From Prevotella sp. (GTDB lineage Bacteria; Bacteroidota; Bacteroidia; Bacteroidales; Bacteroidaceae), in NCBI GenBank assembly GCA_022775105.1, contig JALFIX010000084.1, forward strand, positions 1 to 47,072: 47,072 bases of DNA, written 5' to 3'. The first letter of the stretch is position 1. Each line of letters starts with the position of its first letter. Both the position numbers and the translations under genes were made by a program. Shown here in pieces: positions 8,192 to 17,095 of this stretch. The notes beneath the pieces were generated by a model. The model had not been told where the DNA came from. It did no database searches and saw only the letters and a program-made list of their open reading frames with translations.

Positions 8192-8221
8192 ATCAACTTG
8201 TCAACCCGTCAACTTGTCAAC
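8192..8221. repeat. Tandem GTCAACTT-type direct repeats
   Basis: Three copies of GTCAACtt/cc lie in the 49-bp gap between the SDR gene and sensor kinase 1 and reach into the stop codon region of the latter. The same GTCAAC core forms the palindrome at 26382-26403. Confidence 0.55.
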
Positions 8222-10460
8222 TCTTTAATACAATATTGAATCTCGAGCCTTGAGCCTCGTAGCTGCGATCGACAGCAATGCTTGCGCCCATACGGTCGGC
8301 AATCACTCGTGCCAATGACAGTCCAAGACCAGTGCCCGGGATGAATTCATCCACCTTGTAGAATTGCTCGAAGATGCGCTCCTCGTCGCCCTCGGGTATT
8401 CCCTTGCCCGTATCGGTGACGGAGAATACGATGTTGCCCTCGGCATAGCTTGCACATTCCACAGAGACAAGTCCCTTGTCGGTGAACTTGACGGCATTGT
8501 CTATTATGCAATGCAGTATGCGGAGCAATCCCTTTTGGTTACATTCCAAGGTCACGAGTCCGCTGTTGTTCTTGGCTGAGAGTTCCACCCCATCCTTGAT
8601 ATTTTGGAAAGAGCTGCATGACATAGTCAAGAGTTCGCCGATATCCACTGTATCTACAGGCAGCGGTTCGCTGCTGCTCTCATATTGTGACATTTCGAGG
8701 AATGTGTTGAGCATCTGTGTCATGTGGGATGTTTGTTCACCGATGATGCCGGTGTAGTTTTGCTTCTGCTCGTCGCTGAGTTGTATGCCTGGAGTGGTAA
8801 GGAGTTGCACAAAACCATAGATTTGGTTGAGCGGTGTGCGAATCTCGTGCGACATATTCCTGATGAACGACTGCTTCATCTGATTGGCTTCTTCGATGCC
8901 GGTCTTTTCCTGACTGCTTATGTTCTTCGACCACTTGCGGTATTCTTCCGAGTGTATTCCGAAATGCTCATAGAATCTATTGTTGAAGTCGTTGGCATCC
9001 CTATAGCCGCACTGCGTCACAATATCATCTATAGACTTGTCGTCCTTGAGCATTTCGAGGCTCTGCTTTAGCCTTATCTCCTCGGGGTCGATATTCTCGG
9101 CATTGATGTCATCGCCGAGTTGCAGTCGAGTCAGCTGGTCTTCCTTCTGCATCATCTGGTTGATGGTAGCCACAATGGTCTTGTTGCGGCGGTTCAGCTT
9201 GCGGTTGAATCGCATGACAATCACAATGAATGTCACACCGAGCACCAACAGCAATGCCACGCCGATTAGCATATTCCTTTGCTTGGTAAGCTCCGTTTTC
9301 TGCTCTGCTATCTGCTTTTCCTTTTCTTGCGTCTCATAGATTTTCGCAAGTTCGCCGGCATCTTCCTCTTTAGTCTTCTTGTCAACACTGTCCCTGCATA
9401 CATTTATTTTCTCCGCTACCTTTGCCGCCATGGCATAGTTTCCCATTTTATTATATACATTAAACTCATGATAGAGTACGTCGTTGAGATAATCCACGCC
9501 GAAGGTATCTCTGTCTTCCACGTAGAACTGTCTCGAAATGCCTATGTTTTCCAAAGCCTTTTTATAGTCTTTCTTTGAGATATAGTATGAAGTGTATCGT
9601 TCCCTGACATATGGTAAGTTCGCAGATTGTGTGGCTTCAGACATTTTTCTGTATTTTTCGGCTTCCTCAGTCTTGCCTAAGTCGTTGTATATATTATAAA
9701 ACCACATATAAATATAGCACTTGCGGCTGTCGATATAAAACTCATTTATACCCTGAATCTTATCCGCTTTTTCTATCAGTTCAAGTAATTTCGGCAAGTA
9801 TTTTTCTGCCTCCAGATCCTTACCGGCCGAATGTAGTGCTTCTATGATACCGATAGTGGTTCCATATACTAATTCAAAGTTTGGGGCTGAAGGCTCAGCA
9901 TTGAGCAGTTTCACAGCAATATCATTAGACTTTAAATAAGACATAAGTCCTTCCTCTAATTCACTTATTACTATTTGGTTTCGTCCCATCAAATAATAAC
10001 ACAGGGCTTGTATATATTCAACCCCATTCTCATTTGCAATCTCCAAGGCTTCTTTCACAATATTTATGCTTTTTGCATAATTGTCGTTCATTTGTTCTAT
10101 TTGTGCTATTGCTAATAATAAACCCAAATAATTTCTTAGGTCTTCCTTCTTGAAACGCGTGTCGGCTATTGCCAATTTGGCATAATGGATAGCACTGCGA
10201 AGTTGTGCAGAATTGTTATATATTCCGCTACGCAAGTAATTTATAAAATATGACGGATACTTACCAACCTGTTCGAGTGTATCGACAATGGCCAAGGCCT
10301 TGTCTGGATCACTAATACTTAATTGCAAGATGTAGCTTCTTGAATAGATAGTGTCATTGTAGTCTTTAGCACCGGCAGTCTTATCTCCAGAGCAGGCAAT
10401 GAACATAACGGGTGCAACCAATAGTGCTGCAATGAATAAATTCTTAAGTTTTGTTTTCAT
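8217..10460 (-). CDS. Sensor histidine kinase 1: TPR lipoprotein with AraC-like HTH and no receiver
   Basis: The 747 residues show a lipoprotein signal peptide (lipobox FIAC, Cys23), TPR-like helical repeats at about 40-350, a coiled coil near 365-395, one membrane helix at about 397-416, an AraC-type second helix-turn-helix at about 465-510 (IVTQCGYRDANDFNNRF...FGIHSEEYRKW), then HisKA with phospho-acceptor His538 (SHEIRTP) and HATPase_c with N box Asn655, G1 DTGKGIP and G2 GTGLGLS. A signal peptide and TPRs outside plus a kinase inside suggest envelope sensing. No receiver domain or separate response regulator lies nearby. Its ATG overlaps the stop of kinase 2 by 4 bp (ATGA), indicating translational coupling. 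It is a close paralogue of the next two genes. Confidence 0.9.
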   Translation of the reverse strand: MKTKLKNLFIAALLVAPVMFIACSGDKTAGAKDYNDTIYSRSYILQLSISDPDKALAIVDTLEQVGKYPSYFINYLRSGIYNNSAQLRSAIHYAKLAIADTRFKKEDLRNYLGLLLAIAQIEQMNDNYAKSINIVKEALEIANENGVEYIQALCYYLMGRNQIVISELEEGLMSYLKSNDIAVKLLNAEPSAPNFELVYGTTIGIIEALHSAGKDLEAEKYLPKLLELIEKADKIQGINEFYIDSRKCYIYMWFYNIYNDLGKTEEAEKYRKMSEATQSANLPYVRERYTSYYISKKDYKKALENIGISRQFYVEDRDTFGVDYLNDVLYHEFNVYNKMGNYAMAAKVAEKINVCRDSVDKKTKEEDAGELAKIYETQEKEKQIAEQKTELTKQRNMLIGVALLLVLGVTFIVIVMRFNRKLNRRNKTIVATINQMMQKEDQLTRLQLGDDINAENIDPEEIRLKQSLEMLKDDKSIDDIVTQCGYRDANDFNNRFYEHFGIHSEEYRKWSKNISSQEKTGIEEANQMKQSFIRNMSHEIRTPLNQIYGFVQLLTTPGIQLSDEQKQNYTGIIGEQTSHMTQMLNTFLEMSQYESSSEPLPVDTVDIGELLTMSCSSFQNIKDGVELSAKNNSGLVTLECNQKGLLRILHCIIDNAVKFTDKGLVSVECASYAEGNIVFSVTDTGKGIPEGDEERIFEQFYKVDEFIPGTGLGLSLARVIADRMGASIAVDRSYEAQGSRFNIVLKS

Positions 10461-12745
10461 AATGTTTTGTCTTTAATGTTTTGATTCTTTGAAATGTGCG
10501 TATTTTCCCTAAGCGTAACCGTGAACATTGAGCCTTGGGATGTGTAAGTGCGGTCGAGGTTGACTGTTGCGTCCATTCTCTTGGCAATCTCGCGTACGAG
10601 TGACAAACCGAGTCCTGCGCCGGGAACAAAGCTGTCAACCTTGTAGAAACGGTCGAAGATGCGTTCCTCGTCGCCTTCTGGTATGCCCTTGCCCGTGTCG
10701 GTAACAGTTAATGTTACATAGCCATCTTCATTGCTGTTGCACTCCACACTGATGTAGCCCGTAGGGGTGAACTTCACGGCATTGCCCACTAAGCATTGCA
10801 AGATGCGGGTAAGTCCCTTGCCATTGGTCTCGATGGTGTCCTTGCCGCTTTTGTTGCTGAATGTCAGTTCCACTCCTGCCTGTGGTTGCGGCACTGTGGA
10901 TTGCACTATGCTTAGGGTCTCGTCGATGGAGATAGTCTCGCGTGGCAATGGCTCGTCGCTGCTCTCGTATTCCGAAAGCTCAAGGAACTTGTTTATCAGA
11001 CGGGTCATGTATGTTGTCTGGTCGCTGATGATGTCGTTATACTGCCGTTTCTCCTCGTCGGAGAGCTGGATGTTCGGGTCGGTGAGCAGTTGCACGAATC
11101 CGAAGATTTGATTGAGCGGAGTGCGTATCTCATGCGACATATTCCTGATAAAGGAGTCTTTCATGTGTTTTGCCTCCTCTATGTCAGTCTTGTCCTGCTC
11201 GCTTATGTTCTTAGACCACTTGCGGTATTCCTCGGCATGTATGCCGAAATGCTCATAGAATTTCTTGTTGAATGCTTTTGCATTGCCGAATCCACATGCG
11301 GTGGCAATCTCGTCCATAGCCTTGTCGCCCTTAAGCATCTCAAGGCTCTGCATTAGTCTCATTTCGTCGGGATTGACGTTATTCGCGTCTTCGTTGAGGC
11401 GGAATCTTGTTAGCTCGCCTTCCTTCTCCATCATCTGGTTGATGGTGGATACGATGGTCTTGTTGCGGTGGTTCACCTTGCGGTTGAACAGCAAGAGGAG
11501 CACAATGAACGCCGTACCGAGAATCATCATAATCGTCACGACGATGAAGATGTTCTTGTGTTTCGACAGTTGGGCGTCCTTCTCAGTCAGCAGGCGTTCT
11601 TTTTCCTGCGTTTCGTATATTTTTGCAAGTCTTGTTCCTTCTTCCTCATTGTTGCGCTTGACAAGCGAGTCCTTCACGCAGTTTATAACCTCCGATTTAG
11701 CAAAAGCCTCGCGGTAGTTGCCTTGCTCCTGGCTGATGAATTTCTCATTATTAAGCACATAATCAATGAAAAACTCAGATATAGTGTCATTTGTCGCTAA
11801 TGCATTTTTCCTTATGCGAGCTGTAATCTCAGCGAGGCGTTTCACGTCCTTCACATTGTAATAATGGTCAGAGACATGCGACTCGACAAAAAGCATACCC
11901 GCTAATTTTGACTTCTGTATCTTCGCAAGGTATTTTTCCGACTCCTTTATGTCGCCTGTTGCGTCATAATAGCTCATCAGTAATCCGTAGGTGTTGATTT
12001 GGCGGTATTCAACAAAACCTTCTACTGAATTCTCCACCTCTTCCAGTTTTTTTGTGACGTAAAGCAAATCAGGAATCAGTTTTCTTGCTTCTTCATATCT
12101 CTTGGCGCTAAGAAGGCTTCCCATATAGTTGCCTAAGAATGAGTAAGCATTATTGGCATTATTAAAGTCAGGTTGTTTTTCAAATGCCTTTATTATCGCG
12201 TCCTTACCTTCCGCAAAGAGTTTTAATCCACCCTCTTTATCACCGAGTTGTATCATACTTAGTGCCATAGGCTCAGTTGCGCTGATTATATACTCCTTTC
12301 TGTTGTTCTTTCGTGCCACTTCCATTGCGGCTTTTGCATATTGCAGGCTTTGGGCATACTGGCTGTTGGAATTGTTAATATCGGCAAGTGTGTTCAAAAG
12401 GGTAAAATGGCAATCTACATCTTTCTGTAGTTCGAGGGAGTCTTTCAATACTTGTTTGCCATAATAGTCCGCCATTTTGTAATCTGTGTAACCATTGATA
12501 TATACAGCAAAACGCATATAATTGATTTCATAAGGCTTTGCCTCCTTGTTCATCTCCATAGTGTCGATGATGGCAAGGGCACGTTCTGGATTATGAAGGC
12601 TTATCTTAGCGACATATTCCCTCGTGTGCGTACTATCGACGCCAGCCTTGTTGCCCTCTGTCCGTTTGCCAGAACATCCTGCCAGTATCATCAGTGTAAT
12701 TACCGACAATGCCGTAATTATATTATGTTTTGTTGTTGCCTTCAT
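10457..12745 (-). CDS. Sensor histidine kinase 2: TPR lipoprotein with AraC-like HTH and no receiver
   Basis: A 762-residue paralogue with the same order of parts: lipobox LAGC (Cys24), TPR region about 40-350, coiled coil, membrane helix about 399-420, AraC-like HTH at about 466-510 (IATACGFGNAKAFNKKF...FGIHAEEYRKW), HisKA with His538, and HATPase_c. The N box reads GNAVKF instead of the usual DNAVKF, but the key Asn655 is kept, and the G1 (DTGKGIP) and G2 (GAGLGLS) boxes are intact. The 15 C-terminal residues extend beyond kinase 1's end point and overlap its start codon. The TPR half is much more like kinase 3 than kinase 1 (for example IRKNALATNDTISE), so kinases 2 and 3 probably arose by the more recent duplication. 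Confidence 0.9.
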   Translation of the reverse strand: MKATTKHNIITALSVITLMILAGCSGKRTEGNKAGVDSTHTREYVAKISLHNPERALAIIDTMEMNKEAKPYEINYMRFAVYINGYTDYKMADYYGKQVLKDSLELQKDVDCHFTLLNTLADINNSNSQYAQSLQYAKAAMEVARKNNRKEYIISATEPMALSMIQLGDKEGGLKLFAEGKDAIIKAFEKQPDFNNANNAYSFLGNYMGSLLSAKRYEEARKLIPDLLYVTKKLEEVENSVEGFVEYRQINTYGLLMSYYDATGDIKESEKYLAKIQKSKLAGMLFVESHVSDHYYNVKDVKRLAEITARIRKNALATNDTISEFFIDYVLNNEKFISQEQGNYREAFAKSEVINCVKDSLVKRNNEEEGTRLAKIYETQEKERLLTEKDAQLSKHKNIFIVVTIMMILGTAFIVLLLLFNRKVNHRNKTIVSTINQMMEKEGELTRFRLNEDANNVNPDEMRLMQSLEMLKGDKAMDEIATACGFGNAKAFNKKFYEHFGIHAEEYRKWSKNISEQDKTDIEEAKHMKDSFIRNMSHEIRTPLNQIFGFVQLLTDPNIQLSDEEKRQYNDIISDQTTYMTRLINKFLELSEYESSDEPLPRETISIDETLSIVQSTVPQPQAGVELTFSNKSGKDTIETNGKGLTRILQCLVGNAVKFTPTGYISVECNSNEDGYVTLTVTDTGKGIPEGDEERIFDRFYKVDSFVPGAGLGLSLVREIAKRMDATVNLDRTYTSQGSMFTVTLRENTHISKNQNIKDKTL

Positions 12746-12748
12746 AAA

Positions 12749-15040
12749 TTACAGTGAATTAGTCTTAATTTTTATTGTAAACCGTGAACCTTTGTCCTTG
12801 TATTTTCTGTCGAGATATACCTCGGCATCTATTCTCTTTGCGATGAGGCGGGTTAATGACAAACCAAGGCCGGATCCTGGGGTGAATTCATCAATCTTGA
12901 AGAACCTCTCGAAGATGTGCTCACCTTCGCCAGAGGGAACGCCACGTCCCGTGTCGGTCACTGTGAAGATGGTGTTGTTGTCCTCGTCTTGTGTACATTC
13001 GACAATGATACAGCCTTGGTCGGTGAACTTTGCGGCATTGTCGATGAGGCAGAGCAACATACGCACAATGCCTTTCCTCTCGGTGAAGATGGTTTCCACT
13101 CCGCTGATATTGCGGAACAACATCTTAACATCCTCATTTGGCTTGGTGCATTTCGACTTCACCTCGTCAAGTATCTCATCTATAAATACTTGTTGAATGT
13201 CGTGCGAGTGTTCGTCGCTCTCATATTCCGACATCTCGATGAATGTGTTGAGCATGTTGGTCATATATGTTGTCTGTTCGAATACAATGCTGCTGAACTG
13301 ATTCCTCTCCTCCTCCCTGAGGTTACTGTTAGGGTCGGTGAGAATCTGTATGAAACCGTTAATCTGGTTGAGAGGGGTGCGTATCTCGTGAGACATGTTT
13401 CTGATGAAGTTGTCCTTGATGCGTTCGGATTCCGAATCCCTTTTCAATACTTCCTTCTTCAGTTCCTCGGATTCACCGATTCTGACAGTCCATTTTATAT
13501 AGTCCAATGGAGCTATGCCAAACCTTGCCTCGAATTTCGAGCATAATGACGCAGTATTGCTGAAACCACATTCGTGTGCAATCTCACTGAGACTCTTGCC
13601 TTTTTCCTGCCTCATCATGTTTGCTGCCATGAGAATGCGCAGTTCCTCGGGATTTTCTTGTGTCTCAGCTTCATCAGTCTCTGTATTGCCAAGGCGGAGT
13701 CGTGTCAGCTCATCCTGCTTCTCGATGATGTTGTTGATGGTGTTCACAATGGTCTTGTTGCGCTTGTTGAGTCGGCGGTTGTATATCACCATACCGGCAA
13801 TGAGGAGGACGGTAACACACAGGATAATGGCAAACATCTTTATGGCATTTTTCTGCTTATAGAGCTGATAGTTCTTGTATGCAATCTCGCGTTCCTTCTC
13901 CTCTATCTCGAATATCTTGGCTTGTCTCATGCCGTCCTCTTCATTGTTTCGTCTGGATAGGGAGTCCTCTATGTTCTTTATCGTCTCTGCTTTGGCAAGT
14001 GCCTCACGATAGTTGCCTTGTTCCTTGCTGATGAATTTCTCTTTGTCAAGAACATAATTGATGAATAATTCCGAGATGGTGTCATTAGTGGCAATGGCAT
14101 TTTTTCTTATCCGCTTTGTCACCTCTGCCAGATTCTTCAAGTCCTTGATATTGAAATAATGCTCTGAGATAAATGCCTCTATTGTATTTGTACTTGCTAA
14201 TGGAGACTTCAGAGTCTCTGCCAGATATTTTTCTGATTCCTTTATGTTGCCTGTCTTGTCGTAATATTCCATAAACAGACCATAGATATTGAGCCGTTGC
14301 AATTTAATGGAGCCAACCAGTTCATCATCCATTTCTTTCATCTTCTCGTTTAAGTGTTGCAAGTCGGGGATAAGATTTTCTGCCTCTTCAAATCTATTGG
14401 TGGCCAGAAGTCTTGCCATATAGTTGCCTACAAAGGAATAGGCACTGTTGGATGTTTGGAAATTTGGGTTCTTGTCAAATGCAGACATTATCACATTCTT
14501 TCCCTCTGTAAAGAGCTTGAAACCTCCATCAAGGTCGCCGAGGCTTATAAGGCTCAATGCCAAAGGTTCGGTGGCTGCAATCTCTAACTCCTTGTTGTTG
14601 ATTTTGCGTGCCACGGCAATTGCCGTTTTCGCATACTTGATACTTTGAGCATATTGCCCAGTTGAATGTGCTATGCCGGCGAGGGTTTTCAATATTGTGT
14701 AGTGGTGTTTTACGTCTTTCTGCGATTCAAGGGAATCCTTCAATGCCTGTTGACCATAATAGTATGCCATCTTGTGGTCGGTAAATCCGTTGAGATAAAC
14801 GGCACAGCGCAAGAAGTTGATTGTAAACGCTGTCTCTTTATTTCTCATCTCCATTGTGTCGATGAGGGCAAGGGCGTGCTCTGGCTCCTGCAGGCTTATC
14901 TTTGATACATAGTCAGCTGTAAGGGTGCTATCATTACCCTTACTCACTCCTGTTGCCCGTCGGTCGGAACAGGCAACAAGCAATGACATTGCAAATATTG
15001 TTATTAATGCAAGAAATAAGTTTCGTTTCATTAGTTTCAT
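12749..15040 (-). CDS. Sensor histidine kinase 3: TPR lipoprotein with AraC-like HTH and no receiver
   Basis: The first of the three to be transcribed, 763 residues. Parts: lipobox LVAC (Cys24), TPR region about 40-350, coiled coil about 365-395, membrane helix about 402-420, AraC-like HTH at about 480-520 (SEIAHECGFSNTASLCSKFEARFGI), a longer linker, HisKA with His551, N box DNAAKF with Asn668, G1 DTGRGVP and G2 GSGLGLS. The HTH and linker have diverged most from the other two, which suggests a different output or partner. It starts 10 bp after the flavin reductase gene and ends 3 bp before kinase 2, so all are probably one transcript. No response regulator is adjacent. The ligand is unknown. 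Confidence 0.9.
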   Translation of the reverse strand: MKLMKRNLFLALITIFAMSLLVACSDRRATGVSKGNDSTLTADYVSKISLQEPEHALALIDTMEMRNKETAFTINFLRCAVYLNGFTDHKMAYYYGQQALKDSLESQKDVKHHYTILKTLAGIAHSTGQYAQSIKYAKTAIAVARKINNKELEIAATEPLALSLISLGDLDGGFKLFTEGKNVIMSAFDKNPNFQTSNSAYSFVGNYMARLLATNRFEEAENLIPDLQHLNEKMKEMDDELVGSIKLQRLNIYGLFMEYYDKTGNIKESEKYLAETLKSPLASTNTIEAFISEHYFNIKDLKNLAEVTKRIRKNAIATNDTISELFINYVLDKEKFISKEQGNYREALAKAETIKNIEDSLSRRNNEEDGMRQAKIFEIEEKEREIAYKNYQLYKQKNAIKMFAIILCVTVLLIAGMVIYNRRLNKRNKTIVNTINNIIEKQDELTRLRLGNTETDEAETQENPEELRILMAANMMRQEKGKSLSEIAHECGFSNTASLCSKFEARFGIAPLDYIKWTVRIGESEELKKEVLKRDSESERIKDNFIRNMSHEIRTPLNQINGFIQILTDPNSNLREEERNQFSSIVFEQTTYMTNMLNTFIEMSEYESDEHSHDIQQVFIDEILDEVKSKCTKPNEDVKMLFRNISGVETIFTERKGIVRMLLCLIDNAAKFTDQGCIIVECTQDEDNNTIFTVTDTGRGVPSGEGEHIFERFFKIDEFTPGSGLGLSLTRLIAKRIDAEVYLDRKYKDKGSRFTIKIKTNSL

Positions 15041-15050
15041 GCTGTCGTTT

Positions 15051-16274
15051 TTATTGTGATTCTATTCTTTTTATTTCATCTTTTATACATTTTGGAAGTT
15101 CTTCATTCAGATGCTGGTGGCATGCCATGTCGAGGGTGTACATTCGGGCGATGCAATAGTTGCTGTGATGGCAGTTGCAACGGGCGCACTCCTCTGCCTT
15201 CATGCGGTTGACGAATCCTGGCTCGTTGAGTAGGGCGCGTCCCATCTGGACTGCCACGAAACCATCGTTCAATACCTCATCTATCTTATCCCTGGCTACC
15301 AATCCTCCCACATATACCAATGGCATATCGGGCAATGACTCACGGAACTTCAGTGCATCCTCAAGGAAATAGGCTTCCTTGAACGGTACAGTGGGAATCA
15401 TATACTTGCCCACCATCCTGACTCCGTATTTCAACCACCAGCAGGTCATGTAGTGCGTCATGGTGCGGATAGGCATCTCGCCACGCATCACATACATCGG
15501 AGCTTTGCTCACAAATCCTCCGCTCAACACAAGTGCGTGTGCTCCATTCTCTTGCAGCCGCTTTGCCACCTGCAGAGTCTCGTCGAGTTCCATTCCGCCC
15601 TTGAATCCGTCGCGCATGTTCATCTTCACGAATACTGCCATGTCATTGCCGGCAGCCTTCATCACCTCGTCCATACACATATCCATAAAGCGCATGCGGT
15701 TTTCGAGCGAGCCGCCGAACTCGTCCTTACGGTGATTGGTTGAAGGAGAAAGGAACTGGCTGATGAGATAACCATGGCCTGCATGAACCTCAACGGCATC
15801 AAACCCGGCCTCTCTTGCCAATCGTACGGAATCGCCGTAAGCCTTGGCCAATCCGGGTAGTTCATCCGCACGAAGACCGCGGACAAAGGTCGGGGAATAG
15901 AGGTTGAATCCCCCACTCGCCCCTACCGGCAGACAGCCACATATATTCTTGTGAGACATATTGCCGCAATGTCCCAACTGTATCGAGGCGGCAGCCCCTT
16001 CCTTATGCACTGCATCCGTCAGTTCCCTAAGTCCAGGAACTATCTCCGGTCTCATCCAAAGCTGTCTCTCAAATGACAAGCCGCTCTGGCATACAGCTGC
16101 GTATGCAACGGTGGTCATCCCCACCCCACCCTTTGCCACAGAATGGTGATAATCAAGGAGTTGCTTAGAAGGAGCATTTCCCGGACACATACTTTCAAAG
16201 GCAGCCGAACGGATAGTTCTGTTGCGTAGGGTCAGAGGACCTATTTTTACAGGTGTGAATAACTTCGATTCCAT
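15051..16274 (-). CDS. Old Yellow Enzyme-type NADH:flavin oxidoreductase
   Basis: The 407-residue protein is the FMN-binding TIM-barrel part of the OYE/2,4-dienoyl-CoA reductase family: N-terminal LFTPVKIGPLTLRNR, flavin/substrate residues in SIQLGHCG (98-104), the family signature EVHAGHGYLISQFLSP (162-177) and FGGSLENRMRF, and a phosphate-binding VQMGRALL near 342. A C-terminal Cys cluster (C363, C366, C368, C374) resembles the Fe-S ligand set of dienoyl-CoA reductases but with altered spacing. The C-terminal FAD/NADH domain of larger relatives such as BaiCD/BaiH is absent. It starts 21 bp after the 5-alpha-reductase homologue. Enzymes of this family reduce enone double bonds; a 3-keto-delta4 steroid is a reasonable but unproven substrate. 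Confidence 0.85.
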   Translation of the reverse strand: MESKLFTPVKIGPLTLRNRTIRSAAFESMCPGNAPSKQLLDYHHSVAKGGVGMTTVAYAAVCQSGLSFERQLWMRPEIVPGLRELTDAVHKEGAAASIQLGHCGNMSHKNICGCLPVGASGGFNLYSPTFVRGLRADELPGLAKAYGDSVRLAREAGFDAVEVHAGHGYLISQFLSPSTNHRKDEFGGSLENRMRFMDMCMDEVMKAAGNDMAVFVKMNMRDGFKGGMELDETLQVAKRLQENGAHALVLSGGFVSKAPMYVMRGEMPIRTMTHYMTCWWLKYGVRMVGKYMIPTVPFKEAYFLEDALKFRESLPDMPLVYVGGLVARDKIDEVLNDGFVAVQMGRALLNEPGFVNRMKAEECARCNCHHSNYCIARMYTLDMACHQHLNEELPKCIKDEIKRIESQ

Positions 16275-16295
16275 AGTTATATTATTATGAGTTGA

Positions 16296-17060
16296 TTAAT
16301 AAACGAAAGGTAAAATACGTTTTCGGGAGCCAACAGCATCACCGAATTCATCGCGATAACGCTTGTGGATGGCGGCTGCACGGGGAACGAGATTGGCTGC
16401 TGTCCATACCACAAACAACCAGGCTGCCGGGGTGGAGCAGAGTAGGGCGAAACCTGTCCATTCCACCAACTCTCCAAAGTAATTGGCTGATGTCACATAT
16501 CTGTAAAATCCCTTTTGAGGCAGGTAATGACTATTGTCTCCAGGTTTTCGCAGATGGCGTATGACATGGTCGGAATGAAGGTTTATTCCCATACCTGAGA
16601 AGAATATCGCGATTCCCGCAATTGCAGTGGGGTGGGTGAGGTATGCCGCTCCATCGTTATATGCCGATGGAGGCAACGTGAACAGGCTGGTGCCTATAAC
16701 TAAGCCGTTGATGACGTTGAATATGACCCCCATCAGCATGATGGCGACAGGCATTTGGCTCTGGCCTTTCATCATAAGGGGGAATATGAACGAACGCTGG
16801 AAATAATGAAGTTCGAAGAGCAGAAACGCAAGAAAAGCGGGTAGGGTAGTGGGTGTGCCGTTGCTTGCCCACATATATAGCATCACGAAAAACACCGGGG
16901 CTTCCATCAATATCCAAGCCACCTTGTTATTGATGGATAATCCCCACTGCTTTGTTCGGAATATTCCATAACCCGCCTTTACAAAATACAAGGCAATGAA
17001 GACGATGACAGCTGTCACTGCCATCACCCACATTATCATGCAATATGTATCTGCTCCCAT
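16296..17060 (-). CDS. Steroid 5-alpha-reductase family membrane enzyme
   Basis: A 254-residue protein with about seven membrane helices. It is a full-length steroid 5-alpha-reductase homologue, not just the C-terminal domain. Landmarks of the human enzyme SRD5A2 (also 254 residues, from memory) are present: the catalytic pair as Glu53 (LMEAPVFF) and Tyr86 (LHYFQRSF), and NADPH-contact residues Asn160 and Asp164 (NLHSD), Arg171, Asn193 and Glu197 (ANYFGE), Arg227 and Tyr235. Such enzymes reduce the C4-C5 double bond of 3-keto-delta4 steroids. It lies 20 bp after GH31 and 21 bp before the flavin reductase. A sterol, bile acid or other enone substrate is inferred. Confidence 0.88.
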   Translation of the reverse strand: MGADTYCMIMWVMAVTAVIVFIALYFVKAGYGIFRTKQWGLSINNKVAWILMEAPVFFVMLYMWASNGTPTTLPAFLAFLLFELHYFQRSFIFPLMMKGQSQMPVAIMLMGVIFNVINGLVIGTSLFTLPPSAYNDGAAYLTHPTAIAGIAIFFSGMGINLHSDHVIRHLRKPGDNSHYLPQKGFYRYVTSANYFGELVEWTGFALLCSTPAAWLFVVWTAANLVPRAAAIHKRYRDEFGDAVGSRKRILPFVY

Positions 17061-17062
17061 CC

Positions 17063-17095
17063 CTTTAATTCTTTAATCCTTTAATTCTTTAATAT
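17063..17095. repeat. Tandem TTTAATTC-type direct repeats
   Basis: Four copies of CTTTAATTC/CTTTAATcC span the 20-bp gap and the last codons of GH31, including its stop (TAA at 17083-17081). A similar AT-rich repeat (TTTTAATTCTTTAATT) lies at about 21418-21470 after polA. Confidence 0.55.
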
